Source: Microbacterium oleivorans NBRC 103075
GTDB lineage: Bacteria; Actinomycetota; Actinomycetes; Actinomycetales; Microbacteriaceae
DNA: 64,000 nt
Assembly (NCBI RefSeq): GCF_001552475.1
Contig: NZ_BCRG01000003.1
Span: 186,001-250,000 of the forward strand
Direction of reading: 5' to 3'
The position numbers and the translations under genes are program-made. The notes below the pieces were generated by a model. The model saw only the letters and a list, made by a program, of their open reading frames with translations, searched no databases and had not been told where the DNA came from. Below are positions 1-8,847 of the stretch, piece by piece (the stretch's first letter is position 1; each line of letters begins with the position of its first letter).

Positions 1-947
1 TCGCGGAGGGACGACCACAGCTCCATGACCGAGTCACGCGTGCGGATGGGGATCGCGCTGTCGGGATCGGCGTTCACATAGATGCGCGGAACGGCGAACC
101 GTAGCCCCCGCAACGGGAGGTCCTCGAGTGCGGCGAACGACTCCGGGCGCACATCGGAGGGGCGAGGAAGCGGCACCCACGGCTGCGTGCGCCAGAAATC
201 GCCCTCGGTGTCGGGGTCGTCCGCGACCACCGCATCCAGCACGTGCCGCAGGTCCTCGATGGTCCGGGTGTGGGGGACGACGACGTCCATGGTCGGAACC
301 AGCGGCCAATTGCCCCGGACCGAGATCACGCCGCGGGAGGGCGTGTATGCGACGAGCGCGTTGTTCGACGCCGGTGCGCGTCCCGACGACCAGGTCTCCT
401 CGCCCAGACCGAAAGCAGCGAAGCTCGCCGCAGTGGCGGTGCCCGAGCCGTTGGAGGAGCCGGAGCCGAACGCGGACGCCAAGTAGTCGGCGTTGTAGGG
501 GGACTCCGCGCGCCCGTACAGCCCGCGTTGCATTCCGCCTGCCGCCATGGGTGGCATGGTGGTCAGGCCGAGGAACACCGCGCCGGCGTCCCGCAGTCGT
601 GCGACGGCGAAGGCATCATCACCGGCGATGAGATCGGCGAATGCGGGGGAGCCGGCCGCGACGGTCAGCCCGGTCACACGGTAGCTGTCCTTCGCGGTGA
701 AGGGGATGCCGTCGAGGATGCCGCGGGACTCTCCGCGCGCGCGTCGCTGGTCGGCGGCCCGGGCTTCGCTGAACACCGCCGGGTTGATCACGGGGACCGA
801 GGTGAGTCGGATGCCGCTCCGGTCGTACGCGCCGATCCGATTGAGATACCGCGCGACGAGCTCGACGCTCGTCATCGCGCCGCCCTCGAGGGCAGTGTGC
901 AGAGTGGTGATGTCGGCTTCGACGACGCTCCGAGGCATCCCGTTCAT
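1..947 (-). CDS. Amidase signature family hydrolase, C-terminus cut by window edge
   Basis: About 315 codons from an ATG at 947 stay open to the window edge, so the C-terminus is missing. The protein fits the amidase signature family, which hydrolyses carboxamides with a Lys-Ser-Ser triad. Visible candidates are Lys86 in GIPFTAKDS, Ser164 in GSGSSNGSG and Ser188 in WSSGRAP; the 24-residue spacing of the two serines matches the family. The serine loops differ from the usual GGSSGG and GGSIR, so this is a divergent subgroup. It is divergent from the tetR gene that begins 51 bp away, which probably regulates it. Substrate unknown. A second, canonical amidase lies at 5213-6640. Confidence 0.9.
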   Translation of the reverse strand, partial: MNGMPRSVVEADITTLHTALEGGAMTSVELVARYLNRIGAYDRSGIRLTSVPVINPAVFSEARAADQRRARGESRGILDGIPFTAKDSYRVTGLTVAAGSPAFADLIAGDDAFAVARLRDAGAVFLGLTTMPPMAAGGMQRGLYGRAESPYNADYLASAFGSGSSNGSGTATAASFAAFGLGEETWSSGRAPASNNALVAYTPSRGVISVRGNWPLVPTMDVVVPHTRTIEDLRHVLDAVVADDPDTEGDFWRTQPWVPLPRPSDVRPESFAALEDLPLRGLRFAVPRIYVNADPDSAIPIRTRDSVMELWSSLR

Positions 948-998
948 GGCTAAAACATACACCGTGGGTTTTGGAGAAGCGAGGCTTTCTGCACCCGC

Positions 999-1700
999 GT
1001 GTGCGTAGTCTCGAAGAGACCCGTGAGGAGCCTCGACATCGCCAGACCGCCGCGTCCCCTGCTCAGCAGGGACCTGATCGCTCGAACCGCGCTCGCGCTC
1101 GTCGACAAGCACGGCGTCGACGGGGCCAGTATCCGTCGCGTCGCGGCCAAACTCGACGTCAATCCGACCTCGCTCTACAACCACGTCCCGAACCTCGCCG
1201 CCATGATCGAGGACGTCCGTGCACTGGTGTCAGCGAACATCGACTCCGCTCCGCTGCGAGAGCTTCCCTGGGAGGAGGGCCTGCGCGCATGGGCCCGGTC
1301 GTACCGAGATGCATTCACGGACCACTCCCGCGCCGTTCCGCTGCTCATGACCAACAAGGTCTCGGCCCCCGTCCTCCTCGCCGAGTACGAGGACTTCGCG
1401 CTCGCGGCTCGTGCCGTCGGGTGGGCTGATCGAGACATCCTGCCCCTCCTCACCGCGTTCGAGTCGTTCATCCTGGGGAGCGTCCTCGACATGTCAGGGC
1501 CGAGTGTCGTGTTCGACCCGGGCGGGCAGGAGGACGCGTTTCCGACGTTCGCCGCGGCGTTCGCGACCCTCGAGGACGAGGACCCTGAGGATCCCGTCGC
1601 CTCCCGGGCTTTCGAACTCGGACTCGGCATGCTCATCGCCTCCGCGCGCCCCGGCGACATCGATCCGCTCAGCTCAGCGCGCGACGCTCGCGTGCGCTGA
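999..1700 (+). CDS. TetR-family transcriptional regulator
   Basis: A 233-residue protein with an N-terminal TetR helix-turn-helix at about residues 22-68 (RDLIARTALALVDKHG, then a DVNPTSLYNHV recognition helix) and an alpha-helical ligand-binding C-terminal half like TetR_C. It is divergent from the truncated amidase with 51 bp between the starts, the usual arrangement of a local repressor and its target. The GTG at 999 has no close ribosome binding site; a GTG at 1023 is an alternative and sits 11 nt after a TAGTCT hexamer (1006-1011). The 3' end overlaps the convergent oppF-like gene by 32 bp. Effector unknown. Confidence 0.88.
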   Translation: MCVVSKRPVRSLDIARPPRPLLSRDLIARTALALVDKHGVDGASIRRVAAKLDVNPTSLYNHVPNLAAMIEDVRALVSANIDSAPLRELPWEEGLRAWARSYRDAFTDHSRAVPLLMTNKVSAPVLLAEYEDFALAARAVGWADRDILPLLTAFESFILGSVLDMSGPSVVFDPGGQEDAFPTFAAAFATLEDEDPEDPVASRAFELGLGMLIASARPGDIDPLSSARDARVR

Positions 1701-2526
1701 GAGTACGCACAGGCGCCGTCGCGAGCGGCGCGGTGACGTCGAAGGCCGGCCCGCCGGGCACCGACTCCAGAAGCTTCCGCGTGTACGCGTTTTGCGGGTC
1801 CGAGAACACCTCTGCCGTCGGCCCCGCCTCGACGACCCGACCGTGCAGCAGCACCATGACGTGGTCGCACAGCTCTTCGACGACCGCGAGGTTGTGTGAG
1901 ATGAACAGCATCGTGAGTCCGAGTTCTGCGCGCAGGCGAGCGAGCAGGCGCAGCACTTCGGCCTGCGTCGACACGTCGAGCGCCGAGGTGATCTCGTCCG
2001 CGATGATGACGTCGGGGTCGACCACGAGTGCCCGCGCGATCGCGATGCGCTGACGCTGTCCGCCCGAGAACTCGTGCGGGTACCGGTCCACCGTGTCCTC
2101 GCCGAGCGTCACGGCGGCGAGGGCGTCGACGATCGTGCCGCGGTGGCGGCGGAGGCGCGCGTGGACGGGGTCGATCGCTTCGGCGAGGGTCTGGCCGATC
2201 GTGCGTCGGGGGTCCAGCGACGAGAACGGATCCTGCGGGATGTACTGAAGTCTGCGGCGCAACGGCTGCAGGGCCTTCCGTCGCACGGTCGTCAGGTCGG
2301 TGCCGTCGTAGACGATCGAGCCGGCGGACGCGCGGTGGATGCCGATGATCGTCTTCGCGAGCGTCGACTTACCCGATCCCGACTCGCCGACGACGCCGAC
2401 CGCGCTGCCGCGGGCGACGTCGAGGTTCACCTGTGACAGTACTCGGGCGGTCCCGAGGCCCGAGCCGAGATCGACGTCGAGGCCGGTGATGCGGAGGACG
2501 GGCGCGGAGTCGACGGTGTCAGACAC
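1669..2526 (-). CDS. Peptide-type ABC importer ATP-binding protein, OppF-like
   Basis: A 285-residue nucleotide-binding subunit of an oligopeptide/dipeptide/nickel-type importer. Walker A is GESGSGKST (47-55), the Q-loop glutamine is Gln98, the signature SGGQR is at 154-158, Walker B is VIIADE (173-178) and the switch histidine is His211. The D-loop region reads DEITSALD where the family nearly always has DEPTSALD. The conserved tail for the oligopeptide subfamily (PQNAYTRKLLESVP) is present. It is the last gene of the minus-strand operon starting at 8704 and overlaps the upstream permease/ATPase fusion gene by 8 bp. It probably pairs with the ATPase domain of that fusion to form the heterodimeric motor. 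Confidence 0.93.
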   Translation of the reverse strand: MSDTVDSAPVLRITGLDVDLGSGLGTARVLSQVNLDVARGSAVGVVGESGSGKSTLAKTIIGIHRASAGSIVYDGTDLTTVRRKALQPLRRRLQYIPQDPFSSLDPRRTIGQTLAEAIDPVHARLRRHRGTIVDALAAVTLGEDTVDRYPHEFSGGQRQRIAIARALVVDPDVIIADEITSALDVSTQAEVLRLLARLRAELGLTMLFISHNLAVVEELCDHVMVLLHGRVVEAGPTAEVFSDPQNAYTRKLLESVPGGPAFDVTAPLATAPVRTLSARERRALS

Positions 2527-4201
2527 GGGGGCTCTCCTCGAGAGGGCGGGGCGTGATGGTCAGGGTCGGAGTGGCCTCCAGCAGCGCGCGCGTGTACGGA
2601 TGCTGCACCTCGCGTCGCTGCAGAGCGTCGACGTCGAGGCGCTCGACGATCTCGCCGCTGCGCATGACGAGAACCCGGTCGCAGAGCGCTTCCACCACCC
2701 CGATGTCATGCGAGATGAAGAGGACGGCGGTGCCGTGGTCCTGGTTGAGCTTTCGGAGAGCCCGGAGCACCTCCGCCTGCACGGTGACATCGAGTGCGGT
2801 CGTCGGCTCGTCGGCGATCAGGAGCTTCGGGTCGGTGACGAGGGACGAGGCGATGGTGGCGCGCTGCAGCATCCCGCCGGAGAGCTGGAACGGATGCTGA
2901 TCCATCACCGTCTTCGGGTCGCGGATGCGCATGTCGGTCAAGCCGTCGATGAGCGTGGCCTTGGCCGCGCGACGGGAGAGACCCAGGTGGACGCGGGCGA
3001 CCTCGGTGAGCTGCGCCGACATGCGCAGCGCCGGGTTGAACGTCGATCCCGGGTCCTGGTAGACGAGGCCGATCTCCTTGGCGAGGCGGCCCCGATGACG
3101 GTTCGACAGGAGGTCGAGGTCACCGAGTCGGAGGACGCTCGCATCGACCACGACGCCGTCGGCTTGGAGCCGGGCGAGCGCCATCGCGGTCATCGATTTG
3201 CCCGAACCGGATTCGCCCACGAGGCCGAGGATCTCACCGGGTGCGATGTCGAAGCTGATGCCGTCGACGAGCATCTTGCCGCTCGGCGCGCGGACGATGA
3301 GGTCGCGAACTTCGACGAGTGCCTCCGGCGACATCGAAGTGCCGCGGGGTGTCGACCGCAGGCCCTTCACCTGTCCGCGACGGGCGCTCCGGGGATCGAG
3401 CCACGTGGCCAGTCCATCGCCGGTCAGCATGGCGGCGACGCCCGCGAAGACGAGCATGACGGCAGGACCGACGACTTGCAGCGGCTGGTCGTAGACCGCC
3501 GGGAGGCCCTCGTTGAGTAAGCGCCCCCAATCGAAGTCGGGGCTCTGCACGCCGAGGCCGACGAACGACAGGCTCGAGATGTCGAGGAGGGTGAGGGCGA
3601 AGCTCGACGCGATCAGGACGAGAAGCGGCCCCGAGATGTTGGGCAGCAGGTGCCGGAAGAAGAGCGCCAGGCGCGGCACACCCAAGAGGCGGGCGGTCCC
3701 GACGTAGTCCCGCGTCGCGACGGCACCCGTCATGTTCGACGTGATGCGGGCGAAGCTCGGCACGCCCGCGATCGCGATCGCGATGATGGCGGGCACCATG
3801 CCGGCGCCGAGGATCGCCGCGATGACGAGCGCCAGGACGAGAGAGGGGAACGCCACCGTCGAGTCGATGATGCGCAGCACCCATTCCCGCACCCGGCGGC
3901 TCCCGACCCAGACCAGTCCGCCGATCAGCACACCGAGGACGACCGAGCCGATGGTCGCCGCGGCAGCCATCAAGAGCGTCAGGCGGGTGGCGACGAGGGT
4001 GCGTGCGAGCACGTCGCGACCGAGGTCGTCCGTCCCCATCAGGTGCAGGGGTGACGGGCCGAGTCGGGTATCGGGGGTCACGGTGGTCGCGGCAGTACCC
4101 CAGATGAGAGGGGCGATGACCGCGAGGACGACCAGGATGCCGAGCATCGCCAATCCCGCGACGAGGGACACCGGCATCCGCCGACTGCGTCGTTCAGACA
4201 T
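2519..4201 (-). CDS. Fused DppC-type permease and DppD-type ATPase
   Basis: A 560-residue fusion of two normally separate subunits of a peptide-type ABC importer. Residues 1-275 are a BPD_transp_1 permease of the DppC type, with a first membrane helix at about 12-33, the GTDDLGRDVLAR motif at 56-67 and further helices to about 262. A basic linker (272-290) leads to an ATPase with Walker A GESGSGKS (329-336), an LSGG signature, Walker B LLIADEPTTALD and the ISHD switch. A Met at 290 (nt 3334) could allow internal initiation of the ATPase alone. Such fusions are known in some actinobacterial peptide transporters. The ends overlap the neighbours by 8 bp on each side, so translation is coupled. 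Confidence 0.92.
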   Translation of the reverse strand: MSERRSRRMPVSLVAGLAMLGILVVLAVIAPLIWGTAATTVTPDTRLGPSPLHLMGTDDLGRDVLARTLVATRLTLLMAAAATIGSVVLGVLIGGLVWVGSRRVREWVLRIIDSTVAFPSLVLALVIAAILGAGMVPAIIAIAIAGVPSFARITSNMTGAVATRDYVGTARLLGVPRLALFFRHLLPNISGPLLVLIASSFALTLLDISSLSFVGLGVQSPDFDWGRLLNEGLPAVYDQPLQVVGPAVMLVFAGVAAMLTGDGLATWLDPRSARRGQVKGLRSTPRGTSMSPEALVEVRDLIVRAPSGKMLVDGISFDIAPGEILGLVGESGSGKSMTAMALARLQADGVVVDASVLRLGDLDLLSNRHRGRLAKEIGLVYQDPGSTFNPALRMSAQLTEVARVHLGLSRRAAKATLIDGLTDMRIRDPKTVMDQHPFQLSGGMLQRATIASSLVTDPKLLIADEPTTALDVTVQAEVLRALRKLNQDHGTAVLFISHDIGVVEALCDRVLVMRSGEIVERLDVDALQRREVQHPYTRALLEATPTLTITPRPLEESPRV

Positions 4202-5213
4202 GGGACGAACCTCCGAGGGTGCGCGGGTCGATCAGTCCGAGGATGATGTCGATCAGCAGGTTGATGAGGATCGCGAGCGCTCCGACCGTCAGGACGATGC
4301 CCTGGATGACGGGGAAGTCGCGGAAGATGATCGCCTGCACGACCTCGAGTCCCAGCCCAGGCAGGCTGAAGACCGTCTCGATCACGATCGCACCGCCGAG
4401 CATGCTCGCGAGGATCAGGCCCGTGAGGGTCAGCGTGCTCGTCATCAAGTTCGGGAGGGCGTGCCGCATGTACAGTCGTGCGCCGCTGAGGCGCTTGCCG
4501 CGGGCGGTGCGCATGAAGTCCTGATGCAGGACGCCGTAGGTTTCCTGGACCACGACGCGGGCCACCGCGAAGGTCGGCCCCAGCGCGAGCGCCGCGATCG
4601 GCAGGACGTAGGCGTCGGGCGTCGCTGCCCCGCCCGCGGGAAAGATCTTCAGCCCGATCGCGAAGACGAGGACCAGCAGCGTGCCGGCCACGTACGCCGG
4701 GAACGAGGCGAACAGGCCTGCGACGGCACCGAACCCGACCGAGAGCCAGGGTCGGCGGCCGCCGCGGGTGAGGACGCCCACGGTCATCCCCACCGGAATC
4801 GACACCACGATGACGACGGCTATCGCGCCCAGCGCGGTTGTCGCCGTGTATGGCAGCTTCGTGGCGATCGTGTCGGTGACGGGGGTGTTGTAGCGGAAGC
4901 TCCGACCGAGGTCGAAGGTGAAGAGTCCCCTCAGGTACTCGACGAACTGCAGCGGAAGCGGGTCGTCGAGGTTCAACCGGTCGCGAAGCGCCGCGAGGGC
5001 CGAGGCCGAGGCGTTCGGGCCCAGGATGGCGACGGCGGGGTCGCCGGGGATGAGCGGGACGATCAGGAAGGTCAGGACGACCAGCAGCGCCAGCGACAGC
5101 ACCAGCCCGCCGAAGCGACGCAGGGCGAATCCGCCCCACGTGCTCCGGGCGAGCCGGCGCACCGCGGTCATCGCCGGTGCGTCGGCGATGACCGCGAGAT
5201 CGACCCCGGACAT
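4194..5213 (-). CDS. Peptide-type ABC importer permease, DppB-like
   Basis: A 339-residue integral membrane protein of the DppB/OppB class. After a short cytoplasmic N-terminus come a helix (FGGLVLSLALLVVLTFLIVP), an extracytoplasmic loop containing GDPAVAILGPNAS, and five further helices with the permease coupling-loop sequence RTARGKRLSGARLYMRHALPN. The ATG at 5213 shares one base with the stop of the upstream amidase (TGATG), which fixes the start; a longer reading upstream would lie antiparallel in frame to the amidase gene and is not credible. It overlaps the downstream DppC-DppD fusion by 8 bp. It forms the translocation pore with the permease half of that fusion. Confidence 0.93.
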   Translation of the reverse strand: MSGVDLAVIADAPAMTAVRRLARSTWGGFALRRFGGLVLSLALLVVLTFLIVPLIPGDPAVAILGPNASASALAALRDRLNLDDPLPLQFVEYLRGLFTFDLGRSFRYNTPVTDTIATKLPYTATTALGAIAVVIVVSIPVGMTVGVLTRGGRRPWLSVGFGAVAGLFASFPAYVAGTLLVLVFAIGLKIFPAGGAATPDAYVLPIAALALGPTFAVARVVVQETYGVLHQDFMRTARGKRLSGARLYMRHALPNLMTSTLTLTGLILASMLGGAIVIETVFSLPGLGLEVVQAIIFRDFPVIQGIVLTVGALAILINLLIDIILGLIDPRTLGGSSHV

Positions 5214-6640
5214 CACCGGGTCCCGGCGGTCGCGACCATCGGTGCCTGACGGTGCTGCCAGTCGAAGACCTGCTCCAGCTCCGCTCCGACGCGAAGGAGC
5301 GTCGCCTCGTCGTAGGGGCCGCCGACCAGCTGCGCACCCAACGGCACGCCGTGGGAGTCGATGTGGACGGGCAGGGAGATCGCGGGGAGCCCGGAGATGT
5401 TGCAGAACGCCGTGAACGAGATCGTCCGGAACTCCGTGAGTCGGGGGCCGGCCGGGTCCTCGTTCCCCTCGTCGTACACCGATCCCACTCGAGGCGTCGG
5501 AACAGCGGTCGTCGGCGTGAGGAGGATGTCGAAGTCCCGGCCCCACTGTGCGGCGACCTGGCGCGTCTCCCACTGCAGGAGAGCCGCGATCTCCGCGTAC
5601 TGGCCCGCGTGGAACATGGTCGCGCGGTCGTAGCGGTACTTGATGTAGGTGTCGAGCTTCTCGGGATCCTCGATGGGGGAGGACCAGGTCGATGCGTTGA
5701 TGATGAGGTCGGCGAAACCGCGGGTCGCCCGCTCGCTGAACAGGAACGGCGACACCGGTGTGACGTGGTGGCCCAGCGCCTCGAGCGCGCGGGCGGTGAT
5801 CTCGGCGGCTTCGCGGTTCTGCGGATCGACCTCGACACCCGTGGGAGCCTCGAGCAGCAGGCCCACGCGCAGGCGTGGGCCGGGGGTTCGGATCTCCTCC
5901 AGGTAGGGCCGAGCGGGTGCAGGTGCGGAGTACCAGCCGAGGAGGTCGACCTTGGCGATCGCATCGAGGACGCCGGCGGCATCCTCGATCGTCCGCGTGA
6001 TGGCACCCTCGGTGGTCGAGTGCTCCCACGCCCGGATGTCGTTCGGGATGCGGCCGCGGCTGGGCTTCAGGCCGACGAGCCCCGTCGCCGCGGACGGCAC
6101 GCGGATGGACCCGCCGCCGTCCGAGGCGTTGGCGATGGGGGCGATGTCCGCCGCGACTGCAGCGGAGGCACCGCCCGACGATCCGCCGGAGGTGTACTCG
6201 AGGTTCCAGGGGTTGCGCGTCTTTCCCCACCGCTGGTTCTCCGACGCGGTCAGCGCCCCGAATTCCGGACTGTTCGAGCGGCCGAAGAGGACGAAGCCGG
6301 CCTCTTCGATGAGGTCCACCGTGACCTCGTTCTCTTCCGCCACCCTCTCGGTGACGGCGAGGGACGAGTAGGTGACTGGTTGGTTCCTGACGCTGACGAG
6401 GTCTTTGATCGGCATCGGCACGCCCTCGAAGGGACGCGACGTGTCGCCCCGGCGGATTCGGTCGTCCGATTCCTGCGCGCGACGGAGCACATCGTCACGG
6501 TCGATCCAGACGATCGCGTTCACGTCGGGGTTGGTGGCGTCGAGGCGTTCCAGGTAATGCTGAGCGGTCTCGACTGCCGAGACCTCGCCCGAGCGGATGA
6601 GGCGCGCGAGTTCCGTCGCGGAGATGGAGGAGGAGATCAT
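5213..6640 (-). CDS. Amidase signature family hydrolase
   Basis: A 475-residue amidase of the GatA/AtzF type with a complete catalytic set: Lys79 in PMPIKD, Ser154 in SGGSSGGAS and nucleophile Ser178 in SDGGGSIR. Length is normal for the family, and no signal peptide is present, so it acts in the cytoplasm. It sits inside an ABC importer operon, between the binding lipoprotein gene and the dppB-like gene, which suggests that the imported compound carries an amide bond that this enzyme cuts. GatA of the Glu-tRNA amidotransferase is unlikely because gatC and gatB are absent. The actual substrate cannot be read from the sequence. Confidence 0.93.
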   Translation of the reverse strand: MISSSISATELARLIRSGEVSAVETAQHYLERLDATNPDVNAIVWIDRDDVLRRAQESDDRIRRGDTSRPFEGVPMPIKDLVSVRNQPVTYSSLAVTERVAEENEVTVDLIEEAGFVLFGRSNSPEFGALTASENQRWGKTRNPWNLEYTSGGSSGGASAAVAADIAPIANASDGGGSIRVPSAATGLVGLKPSRGRIPNDIRAWEHSTTEGAITRTIEDAAGVLDAIAKVDLLGWYSAPAPARPYLEEIRTPGPRLRVGLLLEAPTGVEVDPQNREAAEITARALEALGHHVTPVSPFLFSERATRGFADLIINASTWSSPIEDPEKLDTYIKYRYDRATMFHAGQYAEIAALLQWETRQVAAQWGRDFDILLTPTTAVPTPRVGSVYDEGNEDPAGPRLTEFRTISFTAFCNISGLPAISLPVHIDSHGVPLGAQLVGGPYDEATLLRVGAELEQVFDWQHRQAPMVATAGTR

Positions 6641-6660
6641 GGTTCTTTTCCTTCGAGAGG

Positions 6661-8220
6661 TCAGTCGTTGATGCGGAAGATCGGGTCGTCCAGCGCGCCG
6701 CCGAGCATCTTGACGCTGAACCCCGGACGGGACGCGTAGATGAAGGCGTCGTTGAGCAGCGGCAGGGTGTCGGAGCGATCGACGAGTGCGCCGACGGTCT
6801 CGTCGAGCGCCGCGCAGCGAGCCGCGTCATCGGTCGCCGTGTTCGCCTTCGCGAAGGCCGCATCCGCGCTTTCGTTCTTCACCGCGCCGTAGTTCGTGCC
6901 GCCCTGGTCGATCGTGGGACCAGTCAGGTTGAGCAGCGGGCTGGCGAGTGAGCCGAGGAAGTTGAGGTCCGCGAACACGGTCATGTCCCAGTCGCCGGGC
7001 TTGGTGACGACGGTCGTGATCCAGCTGCCGACGTCGGTGTTGTCGAGCTGCACGGTCGCCCCGGCCGCGCGGAGCGCCTCGGCGATGTATTCGTTGCCCG
7101 CACCGTTCGGGCCGACGATGGTGGGGGCGACGAGGCGGATCGTCTTCCCCGACAGAGCCCTCTTCGCGGCGGCGACATCCTGCGAGGGGATCGTGATCTT
7201 GGAGTCTGCGACGCACGAGGTGCCGTCAGCGCCGAGGGAGTTGAGGACCTTGCCGGTGTCGAGCGACGTGACCTTTCCGTACATCGTCCGGTCGATCGCC
7301 TCAATGACGCCCTTGCGGGCGGCCTCGTCGGTGAACATGCTGCCTTCGCGTTCGTTGAAGACGAGGTAGCTGTCCGAGAACGGGTTGACGGCGACGTCGT
7401 AGCCGGTCTGGCCGGTGAAGCGCTCCATCGTGGTCGCCTGGATCTTGCCGATGTCGAGCTGGCCGCCGAGGATCAGGTTCGCCGTCGCCGTGGAGTCGGG
7501 GGAGACCGTGTAGACGAGCTTCTTCGCCGGAGTGCCGGAGATGTCGGTGGACCACTTCGGCCACGCCGTGTAGTCGTCGCGGAGTGCGAACTCGTAGCGG
7601 ACGCCGGGTTCTGCGGAGGTCAGGGTGTACGGGCCGGATTCACCGCCTGTCGCCGTTCCCTGGGCGAGCTTGGCGGGGTCCTTCAAGCCGGCGGGGCAGA
7701 TGATGCCGCTGCTGGCGACCGACATGGCGTCGACGAGGTAGGGCCACGGGTTCTCGACCGCGACGGTCACCGTGCCCGCCGCGTCGTCTGCGGCGATCTT
7801 CGGGGTGCTGTTGCCCGGTCCGAAGGTGTAGACGACCTGCGTCGAGCCGCTGTCGGGCCGCGCGAAGTACTCGAGCGAGTTCTTCACGATCGTGGGGGTG
7901 ATCTTGGTGCCGTCGGCACAGGTGGCGTCGGTGCGGATCGTGAAGGTCGCCTCGGTCGGCGTGGACTCCCACGTCGTGGCGAGGCCCGGGACCAGGCCGT
8001 CGGCATCCCGTCGCACCAGCGTGTCGTACGCCGTGCGGGCGAGGAGGAAGTCGGGGAGCGACGAGGTGAGCGTCGGGTCGAACGTCGCCGGGATGTCGAT
8101 CGTCGTCCGGATCGTGTCCGTCTTGGCGGCCGTGGGGCCGGCAGTGGTGGTGCACCCCGTCGCGGTGAGAGCGACGGCGGTGAGGATGGATGCCGCGATG
8201 GCGGCGTGCCTCTTGTTCAT
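6661..8220 (-). CDS. Peptide/amide-type substrate-binding lipoprotein (SBP_bac_5)
   Basis: A 519-residue extracytoplasmic binding protein of the DppA/OppA cluster. The N-terminus is a lipoprotein signal peptide with the lipobox LTATGC, lipidated at Cys23. The body has the usual SBP_bac_5 features, including an early region like IDIPATFDPTLTSSLPDFLLARTAYDTLV and the FARPDSGSTQVVYTF segment. It captures substrate for the DppB/DppC-D/OppF importer encoded downstream. It lies 20 bp upstream of the amidase gene and 40 bp downstream of the DUF3237 gene, all presumably driven by the promoter at 8754-8782. Family members bind peptides, opines, nickel complexes, cyclodextrins or aromatic amides, so specificity is open. 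Confidence 0.93.
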   Translation of the reverse strand: MNKRHAAIAASILTAVALTATGCTTTAGPTAAKTDTIRTTIDIPATFDPTLTSSLPDFLLARTAYDTLVRRDADGLVPGLATTWESTPTEATFTIRTDATCADGTKITPTIVKNSLEYFARPDSGSTQVVYTFGPGNSTPKIAADDAAGTVTVAVENPWPYLVDAMSVASSGIICPAGLKDPAKLAQGTATGGESGPYTLTSAEPGVRYEFALRDDYTAWPKWSTDISGTPAKKLVYTVSPDSTATANLILGGQLDIGKIQATTMERFTGQTGYDVAVNPFSDSYLVFNEREGSMFTDEAARKGVIEAIDRTMYGKVTSLDTGKVLNSLGADGTSCVADSKITIPSQDVAAAKRALSGKTIRLVAPTIVGPNGAGNEYIAEALRAAGATVQLDNTDVGSWITTVVTKPGDWDMTVFADLNFLGSLASPLLNLTGPTIDQGGTNYGAVKNESADAAFAKANTATDDAARCAALDETVGALVDRSDTLPLLNDAFIYASRPGFSVKMLGGALDDPIFRIND

Positions 8221-8260
8221 GATGGGCCTCTCGTGATGGATCGCAGTCGGGCGCTGCGGG

Positions 8261-8704
8261 TCAGATCAGGACTTCGAAGATGTCGACCGTCGTGGCCTCG
8301 CCGCTTGCGTGGGCGCGTCCGACGAAGATCGACCGGGTGAGCCACTGAAGCTCGGGTGCCACCGTGCGAAAGCGCGGTGTGGACTGGAAGTACTCGGGAC
8401 CGTCGGTGCTCGGACGGACGACACCGACGTTGTACACGTCGATGACGTGCCCGTCGGTCGTGCGGATGAGATAGCGGGCCTCGACGTCGTAGGTGCCGTC
8501 GGCGCGAGCGACGCACCAGTCGCCGCCGCCGGGGACGATCTCGCCCTCGACGTCTCCGGACACCGGTCCGCCGGTGATGGGGATGTAGTCGAGGACGTCG
8601 TCGCCGCGGCGCTCCAGCGGGATGCCGGGGTCGACGCGCGCGACGATTCGGAAGCTGAACCGCAGGGCGGGCGGTACAGGTGGAGCAGGTGGAGCAGGGG
8701 TCAT
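8261..8704 (-). CDS. DUF3237 (UPF0311) family protein
   Basis: A 147-residue protein matching the DUF3237/UPF0311 family: a beta-rich small protein with the conserved blocks RFSFRIVARVDPGIPLE, VSGDVEGEIVPGGGDW, and DVEARYLIRTTDGHVIDVYN. Function of the family is unknown; members recur in aromatic or xenobiotic degradation clusters. The ATG at 8704 was chosen because GGAGAG lies a few bases upstream; a longer reading from a TTG at 8782 would start inside the -35 box of the predicted promoter. It is the first gene of the importer/amidase operon. A Pro/Ala-rich stretch at residues 2-12 precedes the domain. Confidence 0.87.
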   Translation of the reverse strand: MTPAPPAPPVPPALRFSFRIVARVDPGIPLERRGDDVLDYIPITGGPVSGDVEGEIVPGGGDWCVARADGTYDVEARYLIRTTDGHVIDVYNVGVVRPSTDGPEYFQSTPRFRTVAPELQWLTRSIFVGRAHASGEATTVDIFEVLI

Positions 8705-8753
8705 CGAGCTCTCCAGCCGATCGGGAAGTCGCGCCTCGTTGCGCGTTGACCCG

Positions 8754-8782
8754 AGTATGTCCATAGTGGACGGGCTAGTCAA
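8754..8782 (-). promoter_or_regulatory. Promoter of the DUF3237-importer-amidase operon
   Basis: On the minus strand TTGACT (8782-8777) and CATACT (8759-8754) are separated by exactly 17 nt, a good sigma-A-type promoter. The predicted start of transcription is near 8747, giving a leader of about 43 nt before the ATG at 8704. The -35 hexamer lies inside the 19-bp operator at 8776-8794, and a further half-site ATAGTGGA overlaps the -10 region. Confidence 0.7.
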
Positions 8783-8794
8783 TAGCGTTCACTA
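8776..8794. promoter_or_regulatory. Candidate TetR operator, copy 1
   Basis: The sequence TAGTCAATAGCGTTCACTA is an imperfect palindrome with half-site TAGT(C/G)AA and a 5-nt centre. The same arrangement recurs at 10390-10408, just upstream of a tetR gene. It covers the -35 box of the DUF3237 operon promoter, so binding would block RNA polymerase. Confidence 0.65.
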
Positions 8795-8847
8795 AACCGT
8801 GACGGTGCTGACTCGCCGTTGTTACACGACGGCGGGAGACCGCGGAA

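Noticed and set aside
5214..6230. N-terminal extension of the dppB-like gene across the amidase gene
   Set aside because: The extension lies fully within the amidase coding sequence and has no membrane or domain pattern; the ATG at 5213 gives a normal DppB.
5213..6640. GatA subunit of the Glu-tRNA(Gln) amidotransferase
   Set aside because: No gatB or gatC nearby and the gene is embedded in a peptide-type importer operon; catalytic motifs fit general amidases equally well.
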